52,474 bases of DNA from Aliibacillus thermotolerans (GCF_027853235.1 NZ_WKJG01000027.1:1-52474); one strand, 5' to 3'; shown: positions 1 through 7,993, counted from the stretch's first letter. Program-made: numbers and translations. Notes: generated by a model from the sequence alone, not told the origin.

Positions 1-2
1 GT

Positions 3-170
3 GGATTGTATATATGCAAAGACTGTCATGCTACCCTCAATGCCGATGTTAACGGTGCAATGAACATCGGCAAAAAGTATCTGAAAGAGATAGACTCCCT
101 ATCTCAATCAGTAGTGGTGTTGGACACACCGACAGTGTATACGTTTAACGGACAACAGTTCGTGGCGTAG
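3..170 (+). pseudogene. tnpB: TnpB-family RNA-guided nuclease, C-terminal end only (cut by window edge)
   Basis: The reading frame enters from outside the window and ends at TAG 168-170. It encodes a CKDC half zinc knuckle followed by NADVNGAMNIG, the conserved C-terminal RuvC III motif (D-x-N-G-A-x-N-I) of TnpB/OrfB proteins of IS200/IS605 and IS1341-type elements. TnpB is an RNA-guided nuclease whose guide RNA comes from the element's right end. Only about 55 residues are visible, so I cannot tell whether the full gene is intact. The stop is followed within 10 bp by a perfect hairpin that looks like the element's right end. Confidence 0.85.
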
Positions 171-211
171 AACTGGAAGCTCGTCATTTCAATGACGAGT
201 AGTTCACAGAG
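171..211 (+). mobile_element. IS200/IS605-like right end with hairpin
   Basis: Directly behind the tnpB stop is a perfect stem CTCGTCATT / AATGACGAG (180-199) with a 2-nt loop, followed by GTAGTTCAC. Elements of this family end in subterminal hairpins, and the omega/reRNA of TnpB is transcribed through this end. If the end lies at about 209, the bases that follow (upstream of mqnB) would form the guide part. The exact boundary is inferred, not seen. Confidence 0.55.
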
Positions 212-220
212 GGACATGGT

Positions 221-895
221 ATGATAAAAGGAAAGGTGGTGGAAATCACTTCAATGGCTACACTGGTGGTAACAGCGGTAGAGGCGGAAAAAGAGGCAGT
301 GGTGCGCGGGTTGCCAAAAAATAGTGCGATAGAAGTCATCGTTGGTGGAGTAGGTATTGCGCAAATGGCAGCAAATACCGCGGTGGCACTCTCCCAACAT
401 ACATATCAAGCGGTTGTAAACGTCGGTATCGCCGGGGGTTTTGTAGAAGAAGCTCCGGTTGGATCGTTTGTCGTTGCCAATGAGATCATTGCAGCGGACC
501 TCGGAGCGGAATCGGAAAAAGGTTTTCTTTCATTAGAAGAACTTGATTTAGGAGTATCTCGTTTAGCTTGTGATCAAACAGTAGTGGAAAGATCGGTCCG
601 CTCATTGGAAAAATTAAGACTAGACGTCACGGAAGGTGCCATTTTAACAACGACCACAGTGACTGGAACAGCATCTCGCGCGAAGCTTCTCAAAGTAAGG
701 TTTCCTACGGCGAAGGCAGAAGCAATGGAAGGGTACGGCGTGCTTGCTGCCGCCCGTCTTTACAATGTACCGGCTTTTGAATGGCGTAGCATTTCGAATG
801 TCGTCGGACCGAGAGATAGAGAAAAATGGAAAATAAAAGAAGCGCTCGCACTGTTAGAACAAGCGGCGCCAGCTCTTGTGGAGGTTTTTTCATGA
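221..895 (+). CDS. mqnB: Futalosine hydrolase MqnB
   Basis: The product (224 aa) is a nucleoside phosphorylase-fold hydrolase that removes the base from futalosine or aminofutalosine in the alternative menaquinone pathway, a cytosolic step. Visible hallmarks are VVTAVEAE near the N-terminus, the glycine-rich VNVGIAGGF, and EAMEGYGV, which carries the purine/ribose-binding Glu. The first ATG (221) has AGAGGG about 6 nt upstream, but homologues usually start at the equivalent of residue 12 (ATG 254, MATLVVTAVEAE). The first 11 residues may therefore be an extension created next to the tnpB element. The stop overlaps the mqnD start as ATGA, so the two genes are translationally coupled. Confidence 0.88.
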   Translation: MIKGKVVEITSMATLVVTAVEAEKEAVVRGLPKNSAIEVIVGGVGIAQMAANTAVALSQHTYQAVVNVGIAGGFVEEAPVGSFVVANEIIAADLGAESEKGFLSLEELDLGVSRLACDQTVVERSVRSLEKLRLDVTEGAILTTTTVTGTASRAKLLKVRFPTAKAEAMEGYGVLAAARLYNVPAFEWRSISNVVGPRDREKWKIKEALALLEQAAPALVEVFS

Positions 896-1722
896 ATATT
901 GCTTATTCCCCTTGTCCAAATGATACTTTTGTTTTTCATGCGTTAGTACATGGATTGATTCCGAATACACCAAAGTTTCATGTCACCTATGCGGATATTG
1001 ATCAAACGAACTATTGGGCGGCAAACCGAGAAGGACCGGAAATAATGAAAGTGTCTTATGCGGCACTACCTTGGGTGTTAGATGATTACCGCTTACTTCC
1101 ATGTGGCGGTGCGCTCGGTCGCGGGTGTGGTCCTCTCGTGTTACAAAAAGAAAAGGAAGGACGCCCAGAAGATGTAACGGGGAAAGTCGTGGCAGTTCCA
1201 AGTGATCGCTCGACTGCGTATTTGTTGTTTCGGCTCTGGGTTGCAAAACATGTCCCGGACGGAGTAGGAGAAATTCGCATCATGCCTTTCCACGAAATTA
1301 TGCCAGCGGTAGAAAAAGGAGAGGTGGATGCCGGACTCGTCATACATGAAGCTCGTTTTACTTATCCAGAGTACGGACTTCATTTAATTGAAGACTTGGG
1401 AGAATGGTGGGAAAAAGATACAGGGCATCCGATTCCCCTAGGTGCGATCATTGCACGTAGAGATCTTCATCATGAGGAAATCGCAAAGTGGATTCGGGCT
1501 TCGGTAGAGTATGCGTGGAAGCATCCTGAAGCTTCCCGTGATTATGTGATGGAGCACGCGCAAGAAATGTCTCCGAATGTTGCCCAGTCTCACATTGAAT
1601 TGTACGTCAATGAATATACCGCCAATTTAGGAGAAGAAGGATATAAAGCCATCGAAGTGCTCCTTGGACGAGCGAAAGACGAAGGAATCGTACCACACTT
1701 TGATTTGGAAAAATTACGATAA
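892..1722 (+). CDS. mqnD: 1,4-dihydroxy-6-naphthoate synthase MqnD
   Basis: The 276-residue protein has the MqnA/MqnD periplasmic-binding-like fold. It opens with IAYSPCPNDTFVFHAL, the MqnD signature, and continues with the conserved GRGCGPLV and AVPSDRSTAY segments. MqnD converts cyclic dehypoxanthine futalosine to 1,4-dihydroxy-6-naphthoate. The start is ATG 892, inside the end of mqnB, with GGAGG 11 nt upstream. A longer in-frame reading from 826 only adds mqnB-overlapping residues and is rejected. It forms a two-gene operon with mqnB; mqnE lies 7.6 kb away. MqnA is the alternative family member, but the SPCPNDTF start favours MqnD. Confidence 0.9.
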   Translation: MNIAYSPCPNDTFVFHALVHGLIPNTPKFHVTYADIDQTNYWAANREGPEIMKVSYAALPWVLDDYRLLPCGGALGRGCGPLVLQKEKEGRPEDVTGKVVAVPSDRSTAYLLFRLWVAKHVPDGVGEIRIMPFHEIMPAVEKGEVDAGLVIHEARFTYPEYGLHLIEDLGEWWEKDTGHPIPLGAIIARRDLHHEEIAKWIRASVEYAWKHPEASRDYVMEHAQEMSPNVAQSHIELYVNEYTANLGEEGYKAIEVLLGRAKDEGIVPHFDLEKLR

Positions 1723-1760
1723 AAGGTGGAGACGAATTTTTCCATAAGGGAAAGGAATAA

Positions 1761-2135
1761 GAGGCTGTCTAATAAGTCCTGAAAAATAAATCGAGATTTC
1801 CTTTCAACAATCATTTAGCGCTGAAACGGTGCCATTCATCGTACATGGATTGCTTTCACAATGGTGTTTGGATTGAAACGGTGCCATGATCCATTCATAG
1901 CTTGTTTCCACAAACTATTTTTGAATGAAACGGTGGCATGAGCGATCCATGACTTGCTTCCATTCGCTATTTTTATATGAAACGATGGCATGACTATCCA
2001 TGACTTACTTCCATCAACAATTTGGTGTTGGAAACATGCCATGATTCGGCCAAGAGGCGTTTCCAGAAGCAATTTTTGGTGAAGCGTAACAAAAAATGTC
2101 CAAAAAGTCACCAGTCATGCTTTTTGGACAGCTCC
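1761..2135. mobile_element. MITE-like 375-bp element with terminal inverted repeats
   Basis: The left end GAGGCTGTCTAATAAG (1761-1776) and the reverse complement of the right end, GGAGCTGTCCAAAAAG (2120-2135), match at most positions, giving about 16-bp imperfect terminal inverted repeats. The interior has no convincing gene and is largely filled by a 52-bp tandem repeat. It lies between mqnD and a convergent gene. GAGGCTGTCYAAWAAG resembles the ends of some IS elements, so this could be a non-autonomous derivative. No transposase is visible. Confidence 0.5.
1822..2081. repeat. Five tandem copies of a 52-bp unit
   Basis: Unit starts fall at 1822, 1874, 1926, 1978 and 2030, exactly 52 bp apart. 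Each begins TGAAACGGTGCCATGA or a close variant (last copy GGAAACATGCCATGA). Most then carry an ATCCATGACTTGCTTCCA-like middle and an ACTATTTTT-like tail. Copies 2 to 4 are most alike; 1 and 5 are diverged. Frames across it on the minus strand are open only because 52 bp does not fix a frame, and they do not look like protein. Confidence 0.85.
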
Positions 2136-2138
2136 TTT
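2097..2138. terminator. Hairpin with T-run at the right end of the element
   Basis: TGTCCAAAAAG (2097-2107) pairs perfectly with CTTTTTGGACA (2120-2130) across a 12-nt loop, followed by GCTCCTTTTT. It can act as a terminator for plus-strand transcripts from mqnBD and forms the right terminus of the inverted-repeat element. Confidence 0.55.
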
Positions 2139-2199
2139 TTAGCGCGAGTTTCTCTTGTAGAAGTCTTATAAGATCTAAAATTGGAAGTAATTATGATTT

Positions 2200-2460
2200 T
2201 TGAAGCATTTTCAATGGTAATGAGACCAATTTCGGTGTAATAAAGAGAAAAAGCGTTCCATGAACGGTTTATACGACACTTTTAAAAAAATAGGTGTGAA
2301 AGGGTCATATGAGTGCTAGAAAAGGAAAATATTAGGAAAAATCTAGCGCAAAAATGGTTTCATGCGACTTGTTTTACAATGAGAAAGAACTTTTGTGGTC
2401 GTATAAAAAGGTTGATGGGACGTATTTTTTCATGAAAGCTATCCTGAATGGTCTCATGGC
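2200..2460. repeat. Diverged copy of the TTCATRCGAC intergenic family (copy 1)
   Basis: Non-coding stretch carrying the family words TTCATGCGAC (about 2359), GGTCGTATAA (about 2398), GGTCATATGA (about 2304), GGTCTCATG and a TTAGGAAAAAT core. The order resembles the better preserved copies at 15085 and 37167. It lies between the convergent mqnD and flavoprotein genes. Confidence 0.5.
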
Positions 2461-2463
2461 ATA

Positions 2464-2510
2464 AAAGAAAAAGGGCTATTCCTTCAGTCATTTCACTGAT
2501 GGGATAGCCC
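2464..2510 (-). terminator. Intrinsic terminator of the flavoprotein transcript
   Basis: On the minus strand GGGCTATCCC and GGAATAGCCC pair, with an inner CAGT/ACTG extension, followed by TTTTTC. It starts 7 nt after the stop of the acyl-CoA-dehydrogenase-like gene. Confidence 0.85.
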
Positions 2511-2516
2511 AAAGAT

Positions 2517-3575
2517 TTAATGCGTTATTTTTTCTAAATGTTTAATTGTTGGAGTTAAATTTGCGTAAAAGTAAGCTTCGCGTAACCGTCTCGATGGGTC
2601 ACTTTTCATTAAATAGGCGGCTCCTCCGTTATGGAGCATCTCTGTTTGTGTCCCTTGTAACGTTAAATATGCCGTTTCAAGTTTCGTTTTAGCAATTCCT
2701 TTCCAGTCTAATTCAGATGACTGAAGGAACGTTTGGAAAGAAGCTTTTGTCTTATTATATTGTTGTTCAATATCTTCTGCTTGTACTGGTAAGTATGCAT
2801 TGACTCCAGTTTGTTTCTTTTTTGCCCGGTGAATAGATTCAATCGTTGCTCGGACGACGCCAAGTCCAATCGGAATTTGATAGAGAAGGAAGAAAGGACG
2901 GATTCGTGACACGAATGCATCCGCATCTTCGCTAATGACATATTGATCGGGAATAAAAACCGCTTCAAACTGACAAACGAACGTCGCGCTTCCGTTTAAC
3001 CCGAGGTAATCCCTCTTTTCTTTCATCGTTAATCCTGTCGAGTTGCACGGAGCAAAGGCCATGATGCGGTTGCCGGTGTCAGTGTGGGCGACGAAGCCGA
3101 AGTAATGCTCACCGTTTTTTTGTACATTCGACACGGCCGGTAAACAACCAGACACGACGTATCCTTCCGCTACTCGTTCCGCATGTAAATGAAGCTTCTC
3201 TAACTTTCCGTAAAATTTCATTGGATTGGATAGGCCGGTGGCACCAAGAATTTCTCCACTTTCTAACCTCGGTAATAATTCCTTCCGGATATGCTCATTT
3301 GTTGTATGTCGTGCGTAAGTAAGTGCAGCTAAATGGCACCAAACTAAAAACCCTGTCGTCATACATACTCTAGAGACGTCTTCCACAAGTTGACTTTCAC
3401 GGAGAAAAACGTCCTCGTAAGAAAGATCTCCGGACGAGAAAAAACCCCTTTCTCCTAATCCTTTCAGAAATGACGCTGGATAGTAATGTTTCATATCAAT
3501 GGAGCGAACGAGTGGTTTTAACTCTTTTTGAATATAAGAAACGGCACGATGTTTGGGAGAAATTTCTTTTAACAT
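2517..3575 (-). CDS. Acyl-CoA dehydrogenase-fold flavoprotein
   Basis: The 352-residue protein has the layout of the acyl-CoA dehydrogenase/flavin monooxygenase superfamily. There is an N-terminal helical domain (RESQLVEDVSRVCMTTGFLVWCHL), a middle beta domain (GATGLSNP, then VVSGCLPAVSN, typical of FAD-binding ACADs) and a C-terminal helical bundle. It is shorter than usual (about 380 aa), and I cannot identify the catalytic Glu with confidence. It may be a dehydrogenase or, like DszC and HsaA relatives, a flavin-dependent monooxygenase. It is the last gene of the minus-strand cluster, 29 bp behind the DUF4242 gene, and its substrate is probably the ligand of the upstream ABC importer (inference). 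Confidence 0.75.
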   Translation of the reverse strand: MLKEISPKHRAVSYIQKELKPLVRSIDMKHYYPASFLKGLGERGFFSSGDLSYEDVFLRESQLVEDVSRVCMTTGFLVWCHLAALTYARHTTNEHIRKELLPRLESGEILGATGLSNPMKFYGKLEKLHLHAERVAEGYVVSGCLPAVSNVQKNGEHYFGFVAHTDTGNRIMAFAPCNSTGLTMKEKRDYLGLNGSATFVCQFEAVFIPDQYVISEDADAFVSRIRPFFLLYQIPIGLGVVRATIESIHRAKKKQTGVNAYLPVQAEDIEQQYNKTKASFQTFLQSSELDWKGIAKTKLETAYLTLQGTQTEMLHNGGAAYLMKSDPSRRLREAYFYANLTPTIKHLEKITH

Positions 3576-3604
3576 AGGACGTTTCTCTCCTTTCTTTTCA
3601 TATT

Positions 3605-4126
3605 TTACTTGGAAGAAATTTCTGTAATCGAATCAATTGGTGTTTTCACAGCTTCGCGTGCTCTTTTTACTGCATCTTCATCCGGCGCGTCATAGAAACA
3701 GAGACATTTAGACATATCTTCACAGACGTACGTCCGCTCAAAAGATACTTCTGGAACTTCCGCATAATGGACAGAATTTTTCTTTTTCCGCTCTAAATAT
3801 TGTTCCATTGTTAAATCTTCCGGTAAATTCCACTCCACTAAGTAGTTCGCGTTTTGCGCTTTCTTTTTCGCTTCTTCAAGATCTTGCCCAACAATTCGCA
3901 CTGGTTTTACAAGGTCCACTTCAAATTGTTGCTCTTTCAATAAATTTGATACTTTTTCTTCGTTGTCGGTTTCAAAAATGAAGAAAGTACGGGAAAAATC
4001 TTTTGCCACTTGTACTTCAATCAAATTTGCTTCTTCTAATGATTGCTCTAGCTTTTCTACCTTTGTTTGAACATCCGTTTTCTCCAATTTCTCAGTTAAC
4101 TTTGTTTCTATTAAAAATAATCCCAC
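3605..4126 (-). CDS. DUF4242-type (nickel-binding-annotated) protein
   Basis: The 173-residue protein has two ferredoxin-like halves. The second half (about residues 95-170) matches DUF4242: YLVEWNLP, then RTYVCEDMSKCLCFYDAPDEDAVKRA, where the DDK-x-x-C-x-Y-x-AP-type core is recognisable. Some family members are labelled nickel-binding; no activity is established. The first half (FLIETKL, FFIFETDNEEKVSNLL) looks like a diverged repeat of the same fold. It lies upstream of the flavoprotein gene, downstream of the ABC genes after an 88-bp gap that contains its own possible promoter, and has AAGGAGG before its ATG. Confidence 0.7.
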   Translation of the reverse strand: MGLFLIETKLTEKLEKTDVQTKVEKLEQSLEEANLIEVQVAKDFSRTFFIFETDNEEKVSNLLKEQQFEVDLVKPVRIVGQDLEEAKKKAQNANYLVEWNLPEDLTMEQYLERKKKNSVHYAEVPEVSFERTYVCEDMSKCLCFYDAPDEDAVKRAREAVKTPIDSITEISSK

Positions 4127-4150
4127 CGATAATTCCTCCTTAATTCATAT

Positions 4151-4179
4151 AAAAATAGAATGAAATTAAATTCTTATCA
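4151..4179 (-). promoter_or_regulatory. Possible promoter of the DUF4242-flavoprotein pair
   Basis: Reading the minus strand, TTGATA is followed after 17 nt by TATTTT, a fair sigma-A match, about 30 bp upstream of the DUF4242 start. It would let these two genes be transcribed apart from the ABC genes. Confidence 0.35.
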
Positions 4180-4214
4180 ATATACTATGATATTGGGAGT
4201 AAAAAATCAACCAT

Positions 4215-4985
4215 CTATTTTGATTCAATGCCCCATTGTTTTTCTACCCATCGTTCAAATAAGCGAATTCCTCGGTCAAGGAGAAGTCCCGTTAGTCCGA
4301 TTACTAAAATACCTGCAAGTACGTGGTCTAAATCTAATGCGTTTCGCGAATCAATAATAAAGTATCCAAGTCCAGATTGTGCGCCAACCATTTCTCCTGC
4401 TACGAGGAAAATCCAAGCGGTACCAAGGGCCATATGAAGGCCGTTCGCAATAGATGGGAAGGCGGCTGGAAAAATAATTTTAAACAAAAGAGACGAACCT
4501 TTTACTTCTAAGTTTTCAGCAACTTTTAAATAAATCGGGTCCACTTTTCTCACGGCAGACACCGTTGATAACAACACCGGAAAGAAAGCGGCAATAAAGA
4601 TAATGATCATTGCAGGGATACTACCAATGCCAAACCAGAGAACGATAAATGGCGTCCAAGCAATCGGTGCCACTGGTCGAATCACTTGCACAATCGGGTC
4701 AAGAATCGCCCATACAAGTGGCGAGCGACCGAGAAAAAGACCGAGGGTGACCGCAAGCAAAACCGCTACCAAATAACCGGCAAGGAAACGAAAAAAGCTT
4801 ACTTGTAAATGGGTGAGCAATTCTCCTGTGATGAGTAGTTCCCATAAACTATTTGCTACTGTGAAAGGAGATGGAAGGAGTGCTTCTTCGTAACCACCCA
4901 CCCATATCATCAGTTGCCAAACCGTAATAAATAATAAGGCGGAAATGATTACTTGGACGGTTTTGTTCGTTTTGATGATTGTCAT
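4215..4985 (-). CDS. ABC transporter permease, nitrate/sulfonate/taurine type
   Basis: The 256-residue integral membrane protein is an SsuC/TauC/ThiX-type permease with about six membrane helices. It carries the coupling motif APIAWTPFIVLWFGIGSIPAMIIIF, typical of the BPD_transp_1 family. Its ATG overlaps the stop of the substrate-binding protein gene by 3-4 bases, so translation is coupled. The substrate is unknown; the neighbours suggest an organic acid or aromatic compound rather than nitrate. Confidence 0.88.
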   Translation of the reverse strand: MTIIKTNKTVQVIISALLFITVWQLMIWVGGYEEALLPSPFTVANSLWELLITGELLTHLQVSFFRFLAGYLVAVLLAVTLGLFLGRSPLVWAILDPIVQVIRPVAPIAWTPFIVLWFGIGSIPAMIIIFIAAFFPVLLSTVSAVRKVDPIYLKVAENLEVKGSSLLFKIIFPAAFPSIANGLHMALGTAWIFLVAGEMVGAQSGLGYFIIDSRNALDLDHVLAGILVIGLTGLLLDRGIRLFERWVEKQWGIESK

Positions 4986-5941
4986 TGTGCTAATGCCTCC
5001 TCCAAAAACGTTAAATCGACGAAATCTTCGTAAAGAGGGGGTTCATCCATAAGCTCCATTTCAAGTAAAGAATCAACTAATACATCATAATCTTTTTCTT
5101 CAATGCGAAAATCTTCATAAGAAATCCACTCAAGCGAAAGAGCGAGGGCTTCCTCTTCCACATTTAAATATTCATGGTGGATGGAATGGACGTGCTCTTC
5201 TTCTTCCGCAAGCTCTCCCGCTTTCACATATCCGTTGATGAATGATTGCACCAGCTCAGGATGCGCTTCGATGACATCATTGCGCAAAACGAGAGCGCAG
5301 CATAAAGAATGAGGCCAAATTTCTTCCGACTGATAAAGGACTTTCCCTTGATCAAGGGTCACGCCAATGGCGCCAAACGGTTCTGCTACAATGTAACTCG
5401 CGATGGTACCTGCTGCTAAAGAAGACGGCATTTCCGGAGGTGGCATTTCAACAATATTGACGTCCTGATAGCTGAGGCCATCTTTTTTTAACATGTCATA
5501 CAACAAAATGTTGTGGGATGAGAGCGTATGTGGGATTGCCACCGTTTGTCCTTGCAAGTCTTCTGTTTCATGGACATCGTGGGAGACAACGATAGCATTT
5601 CCGTCTTTATGACCGAGCGCGACTGCTTTTAAGTCGATGCCTTTTTCCCGAGATTTCATCGCCAGTTCAATTAAAACCGAAGCCCCGTCAATACGACCGG
5701 CTTGGAGCGCATCCATGAGATCAATCCACGTACCGAAACGAATGAGTTCAACTTCCACGCCGTGAAGTAATTCTTCTTCTAGTTCTTTTGCGATATATAA
5801 CGGGGCAGCATGGGTGATTGGTAAATAACCAATTTTTAACGTTTCTTTTTCCTCCGCTGCGGTTCCAAAACTACATGCAGGAGTAAGCAGAAGACATGGA
5901 ATGAGCAAGTAAAGAAACACTTTTTTGCGAAGGGAAGACAT
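4982..5941 (-). CDS. ABC transporter substrate-binding lipoprotein
   Basis: The 319-residue NMT1/SsuA-like protein has a basic N-terminus, a hydrophobic signal and the lipobox LTPAC (Cys 23), so it is a membrane-anchored lipoprotein. Family features include LKIGYLPITHAAPLYIAKE at the start of the mature domain and the AGRIDGASVLIELAM hinge region. AAAGGAG lies 10 nt before the ATG. It is the middle gene of the ATPase, binding protein, permease operon. Confidence 0.85.
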   Translation of the reverse strand: MSSLRKKVFLYLLIPCLLLTPACSFGTAAEEKETLKIGYLPITHAAPLYIAKELEEELLHGVEVELIRFGTWIDLMDALQAGRIDGASVLIELAMKSREKGIDLKAVALGHKDGNAIVVSHDVHETEDLQGQTVAIPHTLSSHNILLYDMLKKDGLSYQDVNIVEMPPPEMPSSLAAGTIASYIVAEPFGAIGVTLDQGKVLYQSEEIWPHSLCCALVLRNDVIEAHPELVQSFINGYVKAGELAEEEEHVHSIHHEYLNVEEEALALSLEWISYEDFRIEEKDYDVLVDSLLEMELMDEPPLYEDFVDLTFLEEALAQ

Positions 5942-5970
5942 GATGGTACTCCTTTCTATAACGGATGAAG

Positions 5971-6738
5971 CTAAATATTGTATTCAATCGGTTGTTCAGG
6001 GTGGTCAAAGTGAAAGTGTTCAAAAATCGTTTTACGAAAATACTGAAAATCACTACTACTTCGATCTCTCGGTTTTGCGAGAGTGATATCTAGCTCCCTT
6101 TGCAAATGACCGGGGCCCGAGTTCATAATGAAAATCCGATCTGATAAATAAATTGCTTCATCAATATCATGGGTGACAAGCACGATTGTTGTTTTTTCCC
6201 TCTCTTGGATACGCAGCAATTCATCTTGAAGATAGTAGCGATTAAACGTATCAAGCGCGGCAAAAGGTTCATCCATTAACAATATTTCCGGTTGCATTAC
6301 GAGAGCGCGAGCAATGGCTACCCGTTGCTTCATTCCGCCCGACAATTGGTGAGGGAATTGATATTTATTTTCTTCTAATCCGACGAGTTGGACGTAAAAA
6401 TTGGACCGTTCTCTTTTCTCTTCCTGTGAAAGTTGTAACGATTCTAAACCGAGCTCTACATTTTTTATTACCGATCTCCACGGAAGCAGTCCGTATTCTT
6501 GAAAGAGCATGATGCAATTTCTTCCTGTGCGGATCGGTTGATTGTGAAGCAGAGCTTTTCCTGAAGACGGCTCTTCAAAGCCGCCAATCAGATTAAGGAG
6601 GGTACTTTTTCCGCAACCGCTTTTCCCTAAGATAGAAATAAACTCTCCCTCTTCAATCGTAAAAGTGATATCGTTTAATACTAATTTATCTTGGAATTTT
6701 TTTGACACGTGTTGGAAAGAGACGATAGGTGTAGTCAT
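5971..6738 (-). CDS. ABC transporter ATP-binding protein, SsuB/TauB type
   Basis: The product (255 aa) has a Walker A GKSGCGKST, Q-loop LFQEYGLLPW, signature LSGGMKQR, Walker B ILLMDEPFAALD and H-loop VTHD. The LLPW segment after the Q-loop is typical of nitrate/sulfonate/taurine importers. The start chosen is ATG 6738 behind GAGAGG; the longer reading from 6777 adds 13 unlikely residues. First gene of the minus-strand operon, divergent from the Paa-like oxygenase genes. Confidence 0.9.
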   Translation of the reverse strand: MTTPIVSFQHVSKKFQDKLVLNDITFTIEEGEFISILGKSGCGKSTLLNLIGGFEEPSSGKALLHNQPIRTGRNCIMLFQEYGLLPWRSVIKNVELGLESLQLSQEEKRERSNFYVQLVGLEENKYQFPHQLSGGMKQRVAIARALVMQPEILLMDEPFAALDTFNRYYLQDELLRIQEREKTTIVLVTHDIDEAIYLSDRIFIMNSGPGHLQRELDITLAKPRDRSSSDFQYFRKTIFEHFHFDHPEQPIEYNI

Positions 6739-6932
6739 CGTCGAAACCTCTCTTTCATGATAGATAAAATAAAACATATAAGAATAGTATGAAATAACTT
6801 TTTAAATAGTGTATTACATGAGAAAGAAAAAAGCAAGAGGGATGATATTAGCTTTTATATTTAACGAAAGACAAAAAAACATAACAAAACAATGATTTTA
6901 CACATAAATGATCAAAATATTGAAGTGATGTA

Positions 6933-6952
6933 TTTACTATGTTTATAGTAAA
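6933..6952. promoter_or_regulatory. Palindrome in the divergent intergenic region, candidate operator
   Basis: TTTACTAT and ATAGTAAA form a perfect 8-bp inverted repeat with a 4-nt spacer, 24 bp upstream of the -35 box of the oxygenase operon. It has the geometry of a TetR- or GntR-type operator. No cognate regulator gene is adjacent. The rest of the 322-bp region is AT-rich, with only the promoter noted below. Confidence 0.45.
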
Positions 6953-6976
6953 ATGTCTGAATTTTAACAAAAACCA

Positions 6977-7005
6977 TTGACATTCATCCTGAGGGATATT
7001 ATATT
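6977..7005 (+). promoter_or_regulatory. Sigma-A promoter of the Paa-like oxygenase operon
   Basis: A perfect -35 box TTGACA (6977-6982) and the -10 box TATATT (7000-7005) are separated by 17 bp. Transcription would start about 45 bp before the ATG of the first gene. Confidence 0.75.
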
Positions 7006-7060
7006 ACGTTATATAAGCGAAGGTTTAAAAAACACAATGATTAGAAAGGATGTATTTTTT

Positions 7061-7993
7061 ATGGACAGAGAAGAATTGTTGAAGAAAATTGAAAAAGGTT
7101 TCATTGTCGAAAAGAAGGAAGATATGAATGATGAATATTTTGAAGCGTTAAAACAAACATTGACGATTGTGGCGGATACTGAATTGTTAAGTGTACCACC
7201 GCTACTAACGGTTTATGATCAAGCACCAAGCTTGAACTTAAAAATTACCGCGCTTGCTGTGATGCAAGATGAAATTGGGCATGCCCACATTGCGTGGCGT
7301 TTGTTAAAAGATTTAGGAGAAGACATTGAATCGTTGATGTTTAAAAGAGAACCCCATCAATGGAAAAACCCGTATGCTTTTGATTTTAAATTGGATAACT
7401 GGATTGAGTTAGGAGTATTTAATGCCTTTTTTGATCGCGCTGGTTACACGTTATTGGGAGATGCTTTTCAACATACAACATATGGACCTTGGAAAAGAGC
7501 ATTAGTGAAAGTAGACAAGGAAGAATTGTTCCATTTGCGTAACGGGGAAGTCATCATGAGAAATGCAATGAAAAATCCGGAAACAGCGAAACAAGTCCAA
7601 GAAGCAGTGGACTGGATGTTTTTAATGGCATTAGAATTCTTCGGAGTGGCTGATAATCTCAAAAGTCGCTCAGCACAGCTTGAATATAGCTTGAAAGGGA
7701 AAACGAATGACGAGCTAAGACAAGTATGGTTATCTACCGCAGTTCCGTTTTGTGAAAAAATCGGCGTAAAAGTTCCAGCGCACTATGATGAGGAACAAGA
7801 AAAGTATGTGTTAGACGTTCCTTTCCCTTGTGAGTTTGACGTAGAAAATAAAAAGTGGCACTTTGACAAGCCGGATACGTGGGAAAATGTGATTAAACGC
7901 TTTAAGAAGAGAGGACCACAAAACGAGGAATTTGTGAATAGATTAACAAAAGGTTATGAAGAGTTAGAGGCGCTTCGAAATAAAGTTAGTTAA
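7061..7993 (+). CDS. PaaA-like diiron oxygenase large subunit
   Basis: The 310-residue protein is a ferritin-like diiron protein related to PaaA, the catalytic subunit of phenylacetyl-CoA epoxidase. Two ExxH motifs are visible, E71-I-G-H74 and E155-L-F-H158, with E41 a likely first ligand and E116 or D125 a candidate for the remaining helix. It differs clearly from canonical PaaA and also recalls benzoyl-CoA epoxidase BoxB. The start is ATG 7061 behind GAAAGGATG; an in-frame extension upstream overlaps the promoter and is rejected. First gene of a four-gene operon. The substrate is unknown; CoA-bound aromatic or cyclic acids are the family precedent. Confidence 0.78.
   Translation: MDREELLKKIEKGFIVEKKEDMNDEYFEALKQTLTIVADTELLSVPPLLTVYDQAPSLNLKITALAVMQDEIGHAHIAWRLLKDLGEDIESLMFKREPHQWKNPYAFDFKLDNWIELGVFNAFFDRAGYTLLGDAFQHTTYGPWKRALVKVDKEELFHLRNGEVIMRNAMKNPETAKQVQEAVDWMFLMALEFFGVADNLKSRSAQLEYSLKGKTNDELRQVWLSTAVPFCEKIGVKVPAHYDEEQEKYVLDVPFPCEFDVENKKWHFDKPDTWENVIKRFKKRGPQNEEFVNRLTKGYEELEALRNKVS

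Noticed and set aside
1836-2111. 91-residue minus-strand frame over the 52-bp repeats
   Set aside because: The repeat gives an apparently repetitive peptide, but 52 bp does not keep one frame and no start site is present.
2097-2138. Reading the 52-bp array and hairpin as a CRISPR array
   Set aside because: Units are contiguous and diverged along their full length, with no constant repeat and unique spacer alternation, and no cas genes.
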